A stretch of DNA of 64,000 nucleotides, taken from the NCBI GenBank assembly GCA_022822005.1, contig JAJECO010000001.1, positions 1 through 64,000 on the forward strand. The letters run 5' to 3'. The number at the start of each line of letters is the position of its first letter. Position 1 is the first letter of the stretch. Of this stretch, positions 51,901-60,924 are shown one piece after another. A program made the position numbers and the translations under genes. Origin of the DNA: Candidatus Poribacteria bacterium (GTDB taxonomy: Bacteria > Poribacteria > WGA-4E > PCPOR2b). The notes under the pieces were generated by a model. It ran no database searches. It saw nothing but the letters and a program-made list of their open reading frames with translations, and was not told where the DNA came from.

Positions 51901-52335
51901 TTGGATCGGTGTCCCCCCATCAACGTGGATCTTATAGCTTGCGCCTCGCAGCCCATCATAGCTGGAGGTGAAGTAGAGCCACCGCCCATCCGGAGACCAG
52001 CAGGCAGGTGGCACCGATTCGTCGTGATAGGTTAAGCGTTTCGGTGGTTGATTCGATTCGAGGGAGAGGGTGTAGATATTTCCACCACCCGTGCGCTGAG
52101 ATGCAAACGCCAACTGCGTTCCGTCGGGAGAGAAGATTGGGTGTGAATCGTTGCTTGCATGAGATGTTATGCGGTTTGCCTGTCCACCGTCGGCGGGTAC
52201 AATCCAGACATCTCCCGCATAACAGAAAGCAATTTTGTCCCCGTTCGGAGAGAGGGAGGGTTGCCGTAAATATGGAGGGTTTCCATCTTCGTTTTTTTCA
52301 TCGGATTTCATTGATATGCTTTCGTCATCTTCCAC
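49000..52335 (-). CDS. Tricorn-type protease (S41 family) with acidic insert
   Basis: A 1111-residue homologue of the tricorn core protease. N-terminal six- and seven-bladed propellers (about 20-690) contain many SPDGK-type blade turns. A C1 helical domain follows (about 735-795) with S790-H791 of the catalytic set in LNASHLG, then a PDZ domain (about 800-890) and the S41 core with nucleophile S1012 in HSGSNAE. A low-complexity acidic and lysine-rich stretch (about 540-600) splits the second propeller. It probably trims peptides in the cytoplasm; no signal peptide. The start could also be the Met at residue 9. Confidence 0.88.
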   Translation of the reverse strand: MEDDESISMKSDEKNEDGNPPYLRQPSLSPNGDKIAFCYAGDVWIVPADGGQANRITSHASNDSHPIFSPDGTQLAFASQRTGGGNIYTLSLESNQPPKRLTYHDESVPPACWSPDGRWLYFTSSYDGLRGASYKIHVDGGTPIQIAGDPRETHYNLAISPDGKTLAFNNNGSQWWRRGQHPSGHSDIWIVSEAVGADDHRRLTQYLGRNLMPMWNADGTGLYYLSDRDGEENIWYMTVEGDTETEPFTHFSDGRVLRPAISADGKWVVFERDFQIWLLSLETGASEPVKIILQTDEKSNPIRHHSYTAGINEFELAPDGKKVAFIVHGEVFADLADKGDKVKKGGDSFKVTDTPFRESQLRWHPESDRVVYISDRTGHNEVFRYNFKERVETQLTDSPEQKYAPKYSPDGKWLAYIQVSSDPNTTAGDGEIWLMDTESDEKRSFITNQAFIGVPQPTEFVWSPDSKWLAFIATDTNFFSNLYVQHIEADNPKQLTFLSNISTGDILWSPDGKFIIFNTGQYRAESQIARVDLKPIRPIFKEEDFDRLFQVEGNRNEEKKENESAPPEGESSETGEADSEREGADESENGADGDDKKAKDKKPEKKIEPVDIEFEGIKHRLRFLTDFKLNALAESIRPNSKALIFRAAMTGQQNLWSLSLEEDKRGELPKQLTGTASGKGNVHFVPNGKRFYYTDGGRIHFMRMGEDGAKEGEAKGLDTRAEIEVNFHLEKMQAFDEAWRLIRDGFYDPQFHGRDWEQMRETFRSVVDGVQTQADFRELLNLMVGELNASHLGTMGLAESAPDSFLGVDFDRETLERDGHFQISEIVPESPLTLPEEPALVGEYLVEIDGVRLNRRVNLTEQLQRKQGKRVVVKLNDKPELEGARELTVQPIDSGQHRNLRYKEWVRWNEAYVHEESSERLGYVHIREMSYEAYLQFIADLDTETHDKEGVVLDVRFNPGGHIAPFILDVLHRRAYTQSNYRGLISTTDTNLAGNRILEQPVILITNEHSGSNAEMFSEGFQKLGLGKVVGMPTAGAVIWTWGWALLDGTIFRLPRLRVSTLEGENTEGTARPVDVEVDRPLGEAAQGIDSQLNVAVEQLLEQIDENDEER

Positions 52336-52380
52336 TTAGAGTAATCGTGTCTTCGAGTGCGAATGGGTTATGAAAACAGC

Positions 52381-53472
52381 TCACTCAAAAGCGCACTCCG
52401 TTACCAGATATTTTTTAACTGCATCGTGGTTCAAAGTATATCCCAATCCAGGCCGATCTGGCACCAGAAAACAGCCATCTTCAAAGGGAAAATCCTCATT
52501 CACCAAGGTGTTCTCCCAAGCCATGGGTCCAACCATGTCATAGGGCTGCGTCAGGTGGGGCATACAGGCAGCCACATGCAACCCCATCGCTGCTCCCGGT
52601 CCGTACGCCACCGTTTGTGACCAACCGCCCATACCCAATTCATGGGCAAGACGTGACTGACTAATCGCTTCGAAAGCGGTCGATCCTCCAACAATCGCAT
52701 AATCAAGCGCCTCCGCTTGAAACCGCTGAATCATATCTTCGGCGTTATAGACATGGTCTCCCACAGGCAGGTGGATGGTCTGCCGCAGACGACGCCACTC
52801 AGAAAAGGTGCCGCCTGCCGCCCGTTTAGTTATCGGACTCTCAAGGCTATCCATCCGATGCCCCTGTAGGCGGCGGGCAAGTTCTTGCGCTACCCAGACC
52901 TCCTCAAGTCGCCAACGGATATCAGGCCGAACCGCCATATCCGGCAGGACTTTGTGGATCGCTTCGACACGATCGGCGACATAAAGGATACGCTCCTCTG
53001 GCGTCGTCTCTCTGCTGGTGATGCACTTCATCTTGTAGGCGCGAAAACCGTGTTCCCATCCCCACTGTGCGTCCTCTGCCGTGTGTTGCGGTGTCTTGTA
53101 GCCGGTACATTGGGTGACATAGATGCGATCTCGGAGCCTACCGCCAAGCAAATTCCAGATCGGAACGCCGAGCGCCTGACCGCGCAGGTCAAGTATCGCC
53201 TGTTCAAAAGCCCCTACCATCGCTATTGTTGATTCAGCGAGATTAACCTGCAGCACATCCTTGCCCAACCACTCATTCAGCGATGCTTCCATGGTTGCCA
53301 TCGGCGTAGCCCGCCCTATCTGGGTGAGCCCAGTCAACCCCTCGCTGGTTTCGACCTCCGCAATGCCGTGCTCCGATCGCTGGTGCGTTGGCTGTCCATA
53401 AAAGTCGTCAGACCACCACCATTTTCGTTCAGGCACGTTGACGATATAGAGTTTGATACGAACGATCTTCAT
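52381..53472 (-). CDS. Mandelate racemase/muconate lactonizing enzyme family protein
   Basis: An enolase-superfamily enzyme of 363 residues. K147-M-K149 supplies the KxK acid/base pair, and likely magnesium ligands are D184, E211 and D239 (VGDH). The last is placed a little differently from typical members. The protein may racemise, cycloisomerise or dehydrate a carboxylate; the MLE-type KxK points to the muconate/dipeptide-epimerase side. An in-frame start at 53559 is not used, since ATG 53472 follows gcggagg and avoids overlap with the zinc-ribbon gene. Confidence 0.8.
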   Translation of the reverse strand: MKIVRIKLYIVNVPERKWWWSDDFYGQPTHQRSEHGIAEVETSEGLTGLTQIGRATPMATMEASLNEWLGKDVLQVNLAESTIAMVGAFEQAILDLRGQALGVPIWNLLGGRLRDRIYVTQCTGYKTPQHTAEDAQWGWEHGFRAYKMKCITSRETTPEERILYVADRVEAIHKVLPDMAVRPDIRWRLEEVWVAQELARRLQGHRMDSLESPITKRAAGGTFSEWRRLRQTIHLPVGDHVYNAEDMIQRFQAEALDYAIVGGSTAFEAISQSRLAHELGMGGWSQTVAYGPGAAMGLHVAACMPHLTQPYDMVGPMAWENTLVNEDFPFEDGCFLVPDRPGLGYTLNHDAVKKYLVTECAFE

Positions 53473-53515
53473 AACTGTTGATGTCCTCCGCTTCAAAGAC
53501 TGATTGTCGGTCATT

Positions 53516-54052
53516 TTACCGGGTAATCGGTTCCAAGCCGTGCTCCCAGTCACAGTCAAGGCAAAAGCTTATCCCCTGTCCGAGGTGCTGGATCTTACCA
53601 TCACAGACAGGGCAGGCTGTGACCTCCGCGGAGATAGACTGTACCGACGACGGTTCAGACTCCTCCCGTTTATCGATTTGGAGATGTGTACATTCATAGA
53701 CATGCCCGTTGCATTCGGGGCAACGGTAGAAGAAATTGGAATGCAGTCCGGTGATCTCCGGCGGAATGATGCAATCTAATTCGTAGATCACTGTATTATC
53801 ACGGACAAGCCGTGCTTTCCCTGACTTTTCGATAGCGATAGCGTCCGGTTCGGCAAGATTCGGCTCCAACTGTATGATGAGCCCCTCAATCCGATAAGCA
53901 GCAACAGCCCACGGCAGTTCCGTCACCCCAAAGATGATACTCGTCCGCTGCGGTGCGAGCCGTTCAAAAATATGGTTGCCAGCGAGTATCTTCACCGGAA
54001 CAAAATTGTCCCGGAAGGTAAAACAGGCATCTGTAGGGTTCAGGTCATTCAT
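53516..54052 (-). CDS. Double zinc-ribbon protein
   Basis: A 178-residue protein of unrecognised family. An N-terminal beta-rich region (about 1-108) is followed by two zinc sites: CPEC...YEC (about residues 111-124) and CPVC...CLDC (about 146-167). Between them is a Glu/Ser-rich linker. Start at 54052 is preferred since gaagga is 8 bases upstream of that ATG rather than inside the spacing for 54061. It lies in a minus-strand run with an FAH hydrolase and an enolase-superfamily enzyme; a role in metal handling or nucleic-acid binding is possible. Confidence 0.65.
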   Translation of the reverse strand: MNDLNPTDACFTFRDNFVPVKILAGNHIFERLAPQRTSIIFGVTELPWAVAAYRIEGLIIQLEPNLAEPDAIAIEKSGKARLVRDNTVIYELDCIIPPEITGLHSNFFYRCPECNGHVYECTHLQIDKREESEPSSVQSISAEVTACPVCDGKIQHLGQGISFCLDCDWEHGLEPITR

Positions 54053-54177
54053 AATTGGCATCCTTCAACCCCCGAAGTCGGGTTGACAGATTCGTCCGAA
54101 CTACGGGAACATGCTGCTTGACTTGTCTCTCTACTACCATTGCCCCTTGCGCGCTTAGATTTATGCGGTATATTCCA

Positions 54178-54930
54178 TTACCCATCAACGGCAGTATTAC
54201 TAAGGATACCAATCCCCTCAAGCTCCACCTCGACCACATCCCCAGCCTTTAATGCTGTTGTCGTTCCGGGGGTGCCGGTGAAGATAACGTCTCCCGGCTC
54301 AAGCGTCATCGCCTGCGAGACGAAGCTGACAACGGCCTCCACAGGGAAAATCAGATCGGCAGTGGTCTGGGACTGAACAACCTCGCCGTTGATGCGTGTC
54401 TCCAATTGGAGCGCGTTGTAATCGAGACCGGTCACCACAGCGGGTCCGACAGGACCGAATGTATCGGAGGCTTTTGCACGCCACCACTGCATATCGTTGC
54501 TTTGCCACGTTCGAGCGCTAACATCGTTCCCACAAGTAACGCCCAAAATATTTGCAGCGGACTCTTCGGGAGTTGCACCTTTCGTGCGGTTCTTAATGAC
54601 GACAACCAATTCACCTTCCGCATGAATCTCATCATCCCCGTCCGGCAGCACAATATTTCCCTCCGGATCATTTAGACAGGTGGGTGTCTTGATAAAGATC
54701 TCCGGATTGGTTGGCTCTGGCGCACCGCCGAGATGGCTTCTATAGTTCAGACCAACTGCCAATACTTTTCCCGGCGTGACCGGCGCAAGCAGTTGGACAT
54801 CTCCCAATGCGGCGGTATTTCCCGTTTCACTATATCCCGAAATCGGATCCCCATCTATCTCGTTAATGGTGTCGCCCGAGAGCGTCCCGCAACTTACATT
54901 TCCATTAGATTGGTATCGAACAAATTTCAT
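54178..54930 (-). CDS. Fumarylacetoacetate hydrolase (FAH) family protein
   Basis: A 250-residue FAH-fold hydrolase. The metal ligands are E105, E107 and D136 (HAEGELVVV and CGNDVSAR), and NYRSH (about 62-66) holds the catalytic His. Members cleave acylpyruvates, 2-hydroxyhepta-dienedioates or decarboxylate oxaloacetate; this one looks like the acylpyruvase/5-carboxymethyl-2-oxo-hex-3-ene-dioate group by length. cggagg precedes the ATG. It leads the minus-strand run with the zinc-ribbon and enolase-superfamily genes. Confidence 0.88.
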   Translation of the reverse strand: MKFVRYQSNGNVSCGTLSGDTINEIDGDPISGYSETGNTAALGDVQLLAPVTPGKVLAVGLNYRSHLGGAPEPTNPEIFIKTPTCLNDPEGNIVLPDGDDEIHAEGELVVVIKNRTKGATPEESAANILGVTCGNDVSARTWQSNDMQWWRAKASDTFGPVGPAVVTGLDYNALQLETRINGEVVQSQTTADLIFPVEAVVSFVSQAMTLEPGDVIFTGTPGTTTALKAGDVVEVELEGIGILSNTAVDG

Positions 54931-55072
54931 AAAATCCTCCGATTATTTTCCCGCGAATGGTAGCGAGTTTTTGAATTGTAAGGATGAATTTCCTCATAAA
55001 GCTAGCGAACAATTTATCTTAATTCAGCAGCATTGTCAAGGGATAATTCATAACCGGTCATTATTAAAGTAC

Positions 55073-55110
55073 GCTAAAGTGTTGCTAAACTGACTGAAGT
55101 GTGCTAAAGT
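55073..55110. promoter_or_regulatory. Triple GCTAAAGT direct repeat upstream of MetE-like gene
   Basis: gctaaagt (55073-55080), gctaaact (55084-55091) and gctaaagt (55103-55110) lie in the divergent spacer between the FAH and MetE-like genes, 11 and 19 bases apart. This looks like a cluster of regulator-binding sites, about two helical turns long. No regulator gene is near and the protein is unknown. Confidence 0.4.
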
Positions 55111-55176
55111 TAGGATTAGCATTGGAGCTCGCTATAACACACTGAATTTTACTTACATTTATAAAGAGGAGAATTC

Positions 55177-56214
55177 ATGCCATACGAACAATTACTTCCC
55201 ACCACTGTGATCGGTTCTCACGCAATGCCGGGTTGGTTCTGGACAGCAATGGACGCACTAAAAGAGGGCAAATATGGACCTACCGATGAACGAGAGGTTT
55301 ATGACGACGCTGTCCGACTGGCAATCTGGGATCAGAAAGAGGCTGGCATTGATACTATCACGGACGGCGAAATGCGTCGTTGGTATTTTGTGCAGAATTT
55401 CTACGGCCGGATGGAGGGATTGATTGAACGACCTGTCCTCCGCCAAGCCGGATTGTATGCGTACGATAGCGTTCCCCGCTATAATCTTGCGGATCGGGTG
55501 AGTATCCCAACGGGCTTGGGTATTGTGGAGGAATTTCAGTTTCTGAAAGCAAACGCCGGCGATGGACAAGGAATCAAGGCGTGCTGTCCAGGTCCCCTGA
55601 CACTGACCATGCACATCCAAATCCGAGATGATGATCCGTATAAAGATCGCGTCGAACTTGCCTGGGAATTTGCTGAAGTTATCAACCGAGAATTGAAAGT
55701 GCTTGAGGCGGAAGGGTGTACCGAAGTCCAACTTGACGAACCGAGCTTTGGCATCATCCCCGGCAAACTTGAAGATTGGGTAGCCCTACTCAATCACGCA
55801 CTTGATGGCGTATCGGTGCGAAAGAACCTTCACATCTGCTTCGGCAACTTGGGTTCACGTCCCCGCGGCAAACGCCGCTACGACTGGATGTTCCCAGCAC
55901 TGCTGGAGATGAACGTCGATTGCCTGTCGATGGAGTTCGCCAACCGTGAGATGGTTGAACACGACATCTACAGTCGATTCGAGGGACAGTTTGACTTTAT
56001 GGCAGGTGTCGTGGACATCAAGAGTTTTTGGAACGAACCGCCCGATGAGATCGCTGACCGCATTCGCCAAATCTTGAAACACTGTCCACCCGAACGATTG
56101 AGCATCTCGCCTGATTGTGGTTTCTTTCAGCTGCCACGTTGGTTATGCTGTTTGAAGCTGCAAAACCTCGTCGCCGGGACCCGCATTGTCCGCGCTGAAT
56201 TGGAAGGCAGATAG
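55177..56214 (+). CDS. MetE-like (cobalamin-independent methionine synthase family) protein
   Basis: A 345-residue single-barrel protein that matches only the catalytic C-terminal half of MetE (about 750 residues). The zinc ligands are H219-x-C221, E253 and C314 in SPDCGF; D187 in QLDEPSF marks the methionine side. The N-terminal barrel that helps bind folate is absent, as in archaeal MetE and other methyltransferases of this group. So it probably moves a methyl group between a thiol and another carrier, and need not make methionine. gaggag lies ahead of the ATG. Confidence 0.85.
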   Translation: MPYEQLLPTTVIGSHAMPGWFWTAMDALKEGKYGPTDEREVYDDAVRLAIWDQKEAGIDTITDGEMRRWYFVQNFYGRMEGLIERPVLRQAGLYAYDSVPRYNLADRVSIPTGLGIVEEFQFLKANAGDGQGIKACCPGPLTLTMHIQIRDDDPYKDRVELAWEFAEVINRELKVLEAEGCTEVQLDEPSFGIIPGKLEDWVALLNHALDGVSVRKNLHICFGNLGSRPRGKRRYDWMFPALLEMNVDCLSMEFANREMVEHDIYSRFEGQFDFMAGVVDIKSFWNEPPDEIADRIRQILKHCPPERLSISPDCGFFQLPRWLCCLKLQNLVAGTRIVRAELEGR

Positions 56215-56289
56215 AATTTGGGGTCCCAAAGCAGCTCGTGTTTATAGCTTTGTCAGCACAAACCAGCGTCCCCCTCAGACCACAAAGAT

Positions 56290-59200
56290 ATGAACTGCCA
56301 TATTCCTAAACGTATGAAGCGCCTCTTATCCTGTTTCACGCTACCTGTTTTACTTTTTACCTACACTTCAGTTGTCTACTCCCAGCCGTCTGCCGACGAG
56401 ATCATCTCGGATGCAATCCGCCATCAAAATCTTGGATTGGCATATCTCGAAGAATCTCAACCAGATCAAGCGATTGAGCAGTTTCAGGGGTTGATAGACC
56501 TTGTACCGGATGAGTCAATCGGTTACGGGAATCTCGCCGTTGCACGCTTACGTCTCAAGCAGCGCGAGGAAGCGGAAACGTGGATCAAACGCGGGCTTGA
56601 AGTTGAACCGATGGACAGCCAGCTGTATTTCATTTTGGCGGAGATCTATCAATCGCAGAGCAGAACAGCGGAAGCGGTTGGAGCAATCCAAGAGGCGGTG
56701 AAACTTGCGCCAGATGACCTTGAAGTGCGATATAAGTTGGCACGTCACTATCTGAGCCAGCGGAATGACCCGGAGGCGATGGACGCGTCAATTTTGCACC
56801 TGCAGGCGTTGCATGAGCGAACTCCAGCGAATGTGGTGGTACTGCTCAAATTGGCGAATACACTGTTGCGACGAGGACAGATTGAGGAAGCGGAACGGAT
56901 CTGTATGGAGCTAAACGCGCTGTTATGGGACGCCGATGAAGAATTTCTGAAGTATCTGAAACAGGGACTGCTCTTGATAGACCAAAACGACATTAAAGGG
57001 GCAGCCCGATATATTCAGATTTTCGAGAACGTTCAGAAGCGGAGCCCCCGCTATCAACAGGGGATCGGCGAGTTGGTGACGAACATCTTGGGCCATCCGA
57101 TTGAGGAATTCAGCTCTGGATTCAGGGGGCGAGTAAAAGCGAAGCGGACACCGGCAATCGGGGTCAACTTTGTCGATGCAACTCAGGAGGTCGGACTTGA
57201 GAACCTGAACGGCAAACGTTCCGCAATTCTGTTGACAGACTACGATAACGATGGCGATCTCGACCTGTACGCCGCGTGTGCTGCTTTAGACGCTGTTCCT
57301 ACTCTTTTTCGGCATGACGGTGGGACATTTGTTCCTGTCCCAACAATCGGGGACCGCGCAGATGCTGCCACCTTTGCGGATATTGATAAGGATGGCGACC
57401 CGGATCTATGCCTGTCCGGAGACAAGGGGCTTACCCTCCTTCGCAATGATGGAGCGGGCAATTTCACCGAGATGACAGATTTCGTCGCCACCCAACCGGA
57501 TCAGGATTCAAAGGAGCAGCGTAGAGGAGCACCCCTATTCGTTGACTACGATCATGACGGAGATCTGGATCTGTTCACAACCGGCGACAAGGTGGAGATG
57601 TATCGCAATAATGCGGACGATACTTTCAGCGATGTTAGCGATCAAACCTTTATCTCAGTGGAACAGCCCGGTGCACGAGGTGCGGCACTCGCTGATTTCG
57701 ACGATGACGGCGATATAGATCTATTTGTTGTTAATGATACGATGGGCTGTACGCTCTACACAAACCTACGTCAGGGAAAGATGCAGGCGTTGACGGAGGA
57801 GATAGGACTGCCCCAAAACCACGCATTTACAGCGGTCACGGTCGGTGATTACGACAACGATGGTGATATTGATCTGTTTTTAGCTACCGACGGCGAAACA
57901 CCCCATCAACTTTATAGAAACCGCGGTGATGGCACCTTTGTCCTCGATGCGCGTTCGGACACTGCTAAGGGTGTACGCGGTTCCGACGCCTATTTTCTCG
58001 ATTATGACAACGACGGTTGGTTAGATTTATGGTTTCTTGGTGAACCGCAGAGGGCCAATGATCGTGGCGTTTTCCTGTTTCGGAACGATGGGACGGGACG
58101 TTTCACCGATACCTCACATCTCTTGCCGGAGACGATTCGGAGCGGCGGTGATGGGGCAATCGGCGATTACGACAGCGACGGCGACCTCGACCTCTTCCTA
58201 ATTGACGCGAATGGCGGAGTTATGGTGCTGCGCAACGAGGGCGGCAGCCAAAATAGTTGGCTGGCGGTGAAACTGGAAGGTATCGACGCCGGCAATAATA
58301 AGAACAATATAGACGGCATCGGCGCAAAGGTGGAACTCAAGGCAGGCGAGCTTTACCAGATGAAATATGTTACCGCCCCGGCAACGCATTTCGGCTTGGG
58401 GAAAGAGAAGCAGGCGGACGTGCTGCGGGTTGTTTGGACAAACGGGGTCCCGCAAAATGTCATCCAACCCAAATCGAATCAGCGCATCCTCGAAAAGCAG
58501 GTGTTGAAGGGATCGTGTCCATTCCTCTACGTCTATGACGGTAGTGGTTATCAGTTTGTGACGGACCTTTTGTGGCGTAGCCCGTTGGGGATGGTCACGC
58601 CGATGGGTTTCCTTGCAGCTGCCGAAACCGCGGATTACGTCAAGATTCCCGGTGAACTGATGAAGCCGAAAGGGGACAGCTATTCGATTCAGGTTACGGA
58701 GGAACTGTGGGAAACCGCCTATTTTGATCTGGTCAAGCTGCTCGTCGTAGACCACCCCGCCGACACAGAAATCTTCACCGATGAGAGATATACCCCCCCG
58801 CCGTTCCCTGAGTTCAAGATCTACACGGCAAAAGAAATTCGTTACCCACGCATCGCCTTCGACCACCATGGGTACGATGTCTCCGATGCGCTCAAAGCGG
58901 TCGATTATCGCTATGCGGTCGAACATGAGCCGGGTGTGTTCCAAGGTGTCGTTGCCCCCCACTTCATCGTGCTTGATTTGGGAGATGTGCCTGATGACCA
59001 AGGGCTTACCCTATTCCTTACCGGCTGGATCTTCCCAACAGATACCAGTATCAATCTGTCACTCTCGCAGAATCCGTCAATTAACCCAGCGTTTCCTTAC
59101 CTACAGGTTCGTGATGCGGACGGACAATGGCAGACGGTCATCAACCCCATCGGCATACCTGCGGGAAAGAATAAAACCATCTGCATCGATCTGACGGGCA

Positions 59201-59781
59201 AATTCCTTTCGGACGATCGACAGGTCAAGATCGCGACCGATATGCAAATTTACTGGGATTCGGCGTTTTTCACTATTGGCAGAGATGATGTGCCGATGCG
59301 TATCACGAGGTTGTCTCCGACTCACGCAGATCTCCACTATCGCGGCTTTTCCAAGATGTATCGCCCGACACCACACGGACCGCATCTGTTCGATTACAAT
59401 GAGGTTGAAACGGCAGGACAGTGGCGCGATCTGGCGGGACATTACACACGGTACGGGGAAGTAACCTCCTTACTCGAAGAAATTGACGATATGTATGTCA
59501 TCCTGAATGCGGGGGACGAGATGACAGTCGAGTTTGATGCGGAGGGATTGCCGCCGTTGGAAACGGGTTGGAAGCGGGATTTTATCCTCTACAGCGATGG
59601 ATGGGACAAGGATGGCGACATCAACACGCTGACTTCGCAGACGGTTGCGCCGTTACCATTTCACGGCATGTCTACCTACCCGTATCCACACGGAGAAAAG
59701 TACCCAGAGACCCCAGAACATCTTCGCTATCAACTCGAATATAACACGCGGCGTGTGACGCATGACCTGCCCCGTTTCTGA
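56290..59781 (+). CDS. Giant exported TPR plus CRTAC1/ASPIC-UnbV protein
   Basis: A 1163-residue exported protein. A signal peptide (about 1-31, ending VYSQ) leads to TPR repeats (about 43-230), then FG-GAP/VCBS repeats with DYDNDGDLDLY-type calcium loops (about 300-640), an ASPIC/UnbV domain (about 655-740), and a 420-residue C-terminal beta-rich region that starts SCPFLYVYDGSGYQFVTDLL. This long tail is found in some other CRTAC1-type proteins but has no assigned role. The Met at residue 9 is an alternative start. It probably presents a calcium-stabilised surface propeller. Confidence 0.85.
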   Translation: MNCHIPKRMKRLLSCFTLPVLLFTYTSVVYSQPSADEIISDAIRHQNLGLAYLEESQPDQAIEQFQGLIDLVPDESIGYGNLAVARLRLKQREEAETWIKRGLEVEPMDSQLYFILAEIYQSQSRTAEAVGAIQEAVKLAPDDLEVRYKLARHYLSQRNDPEAMDASILHLQALHERTPANVVVLLKLANTLLRRGQIEEAERICMELNALLWDADEEFLKYLKQGLLLIDQNDIKGAARYIQIFENVQKRSPRYQQGIGELVTNILGHPIEEFSSGFRGRVKAKRTPAIGVNFVDATQEVGLENLNGKRSAILLTDYDNDGDLDLYAACAALDAVPTLFRHDGGTFVPVPTIGDRADAATFADIDKDGDPDLCLSGDKGLTLLRNDGAGNFTEMTDFVATQPDQDSKEQRRGAPLFVDYDHDGDLDLFTTGDKVEMYRNNADDTFSDVSDQTFISVEQPGARGAALADFDDDGDIDLFVVNDTMGCTLYTNLRQGKMQALTEEIGLPQNHAFTAVTVGDYDNDGDIDLFLATDGETPHQLYRNRGDGTFVLDARSDTAKGVRGSDAYFLDYDNDGWLDLWFLGEPQRANDRGVFLFRNDGTGRFTDTSHLLPETIRSGGDGAIGDYDSDGDLDLFLIDANGGVMVLRNEGGSQNSWLAVKLEGIDAGNNKNNIDGIGAKVELKAGELYQMKYVTAPATHFGLGKEKQADVLRVVWTNGVPQNVIQPKSNQRILEKQVLKGSCPFLYVYDGSGYQFVTDLLWRSPLGMVTPMGFLAAAETADYVKIPGELMKPKGDSYSIQVTEELWETAYFDLVKLLVVDHPADTEIFTDERYTPPPFPEFKIYTAKEIRYPRIAFDHHGYDVSDALKAVDYRYAVEHEPGVFQGVVAPHFIVLDLGDVPDDQGLTLFLTGWIFPTDTSINLSLSQNPSINPAFPYLQVRDADGQWQTVINPIGIPAGKNKTICIDLTGKFLSDDRQVKIATDMQIYWDSAFFTIGRDDVPMRITRLSPTHADLHYRGFSKMYRPTPHGPHLFDYNEVETAGQWRDLAGHYTRYGEVTSLLEEIDDMYVILNAGDEMTVEFDAEGLPPLETGWKRDFILYSDGWDKDGDINTLTSQTVAPLPFHGMSTYPYPHGEKYPETPEHLRYQLEYNTRRVTHDLPRF

Positions 59782-59865
59782 GTTTCATCCGTTGAGTATC
59801 AACAGCACTAATCGATCAAGATCCATAACTCGACACCCGAATGCCTGAACACGAGGTTTAGAAAA

Positions 59866-60882
59866 ATGCAAGCCAAAGCACTTGTCTGCGACGAAAATCA
59901 GAACTTTAGTTATGCTGACGTCACCCTGCCCGATCCGGGACCGGAACATATCCTGATACGATCGCTGTACAGCGGGGTTAGTATTGGGACAGAGTTCGCC
60001 CTGATCCGCAACAAAATACCGACTTGGGGCGAGTATCCACTGTGCACCGGCTACCAGGGGGTCGGTGTCGTTGAGTGCGCTGGCGATAAGGTCGATGCGT
60101 TCAAATCCGGCGATAAGGTCTATTACCGCGATAACCGGGAGGGGATGCGGCTACCCGATGGACGACAGGTTTCAGCCGCATCCGGTGTCCACTGCTCCGC
60201 TGCCCTTGTTAGTCCGGGGACAACGCACGGCCTGGAACTGCTGCCCGACGACGTTCCCGCTGACGCTGCGAGCCTGTTTGTGATGCCAGCGGTCGGTTTG
60301 AACGGCGTTGACATGGCGAACCCGCGGATGGGGGACGTTGTCGCAGTCTACGGCGCGGGATTGGTCGGGTTGGGGGTCATGGCTGCTTGTAGCCATCGGG
60401 GCTGCGTCGTCGTTGCCATTGATCTGGCACAGAACAGGTTGGAGGTGGCGCAAAAACTTGGGGCGGATTACCTAATTAACGGCTCCACTCAAAACGTGGT
60501 GGAGGAGCTACAAAAGATTGCGCCTGACGGTGCCGATGTGGTCTTTGAGTCCACCGGTATTCCCGCGTGTGTCGATCCAGCGATTGAATTGTGTAGACGG
60601 TACGGCAAGTTTATACTTCAAGGACATTACGGCACAGACCCGCTCTCCTACCAATTCGCGCCACCCCACGGCAAACGGTTGACGATGTTCTACCCGTGCG
60701 ATGATGGCTTCGCGCCTTGCCGACGTGCTGTACTCAAAAATATGGCGACGGGCGTTCTGCCCTGGCATCACACGATCACACATCGTGTCGACGCGGAGGA
60801 TTCGCCAGCCCTATACGATGCTATCAATAAAGACAACGCTAAGGATGTGGTCGGTGCGGTGATACGATGGTCGGAAGATTGA
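59866..60882 (+). CDS. MDR-family dehydrogenase without catalytic zinc ligands
   Basis: A medium-chain dehydrogenase/reductase of 338 residues. The segments that usually hold the catalytic zinc Cys (GxCGxD) and His-Glu (GHE) read SGVSIGTE and TGYQGVG, so no catalytic zinc is expected; it resembles BchC-like and other zinc-free members. The Rossmann motif is VYGAGLVGLG (about 163-172). It probably uses NAD(P)H on a small carbonyl or alcohol. It lies 84 bases after the giant CRTAC1 gene and 42 bases before an epimerase. Confidence 0.82.
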   Translation: MQAKALVCDENQNFSYADVTLPDPGPEHILIRSLYSGVSIGTEFALIRNKIPTWGEYPLCTGYQGVGVVECAGDKVDAFKSGDKVYYRDNREGMRLPDGRQVSAASGVHCSAALVSPGTTHGLELLPDDVPADAASLFVMPAVGLNGVDMANPRMGDVVAVYGAGLVGLGVMAACSHRGCVVVAIDLAQNRLEVAQKLGADYLINGSTQNVVEELQKIAPDGADVVFESTGIPACVDPAIELCRRYGKFILQGHYGTDPLSYQFAPPHGKRLTMFYPCDDGFAPCRRAVLKNMATGVLPWHHTITHRVDAEDSPALYDAINKDNAKDVVGAVIRWSED

Positions 60883-60924
60883 TTGTTGCCCCGCACGGAT
60901 GCGTTCGGAAGGAGAAAACATAGA

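Noticed and set aside
58198-59001. 267-codon minus-strand frame inside the giant CRTAC1 gene
   Set aside because: Antisense shadow; the plus-strand product has consistent domain order.
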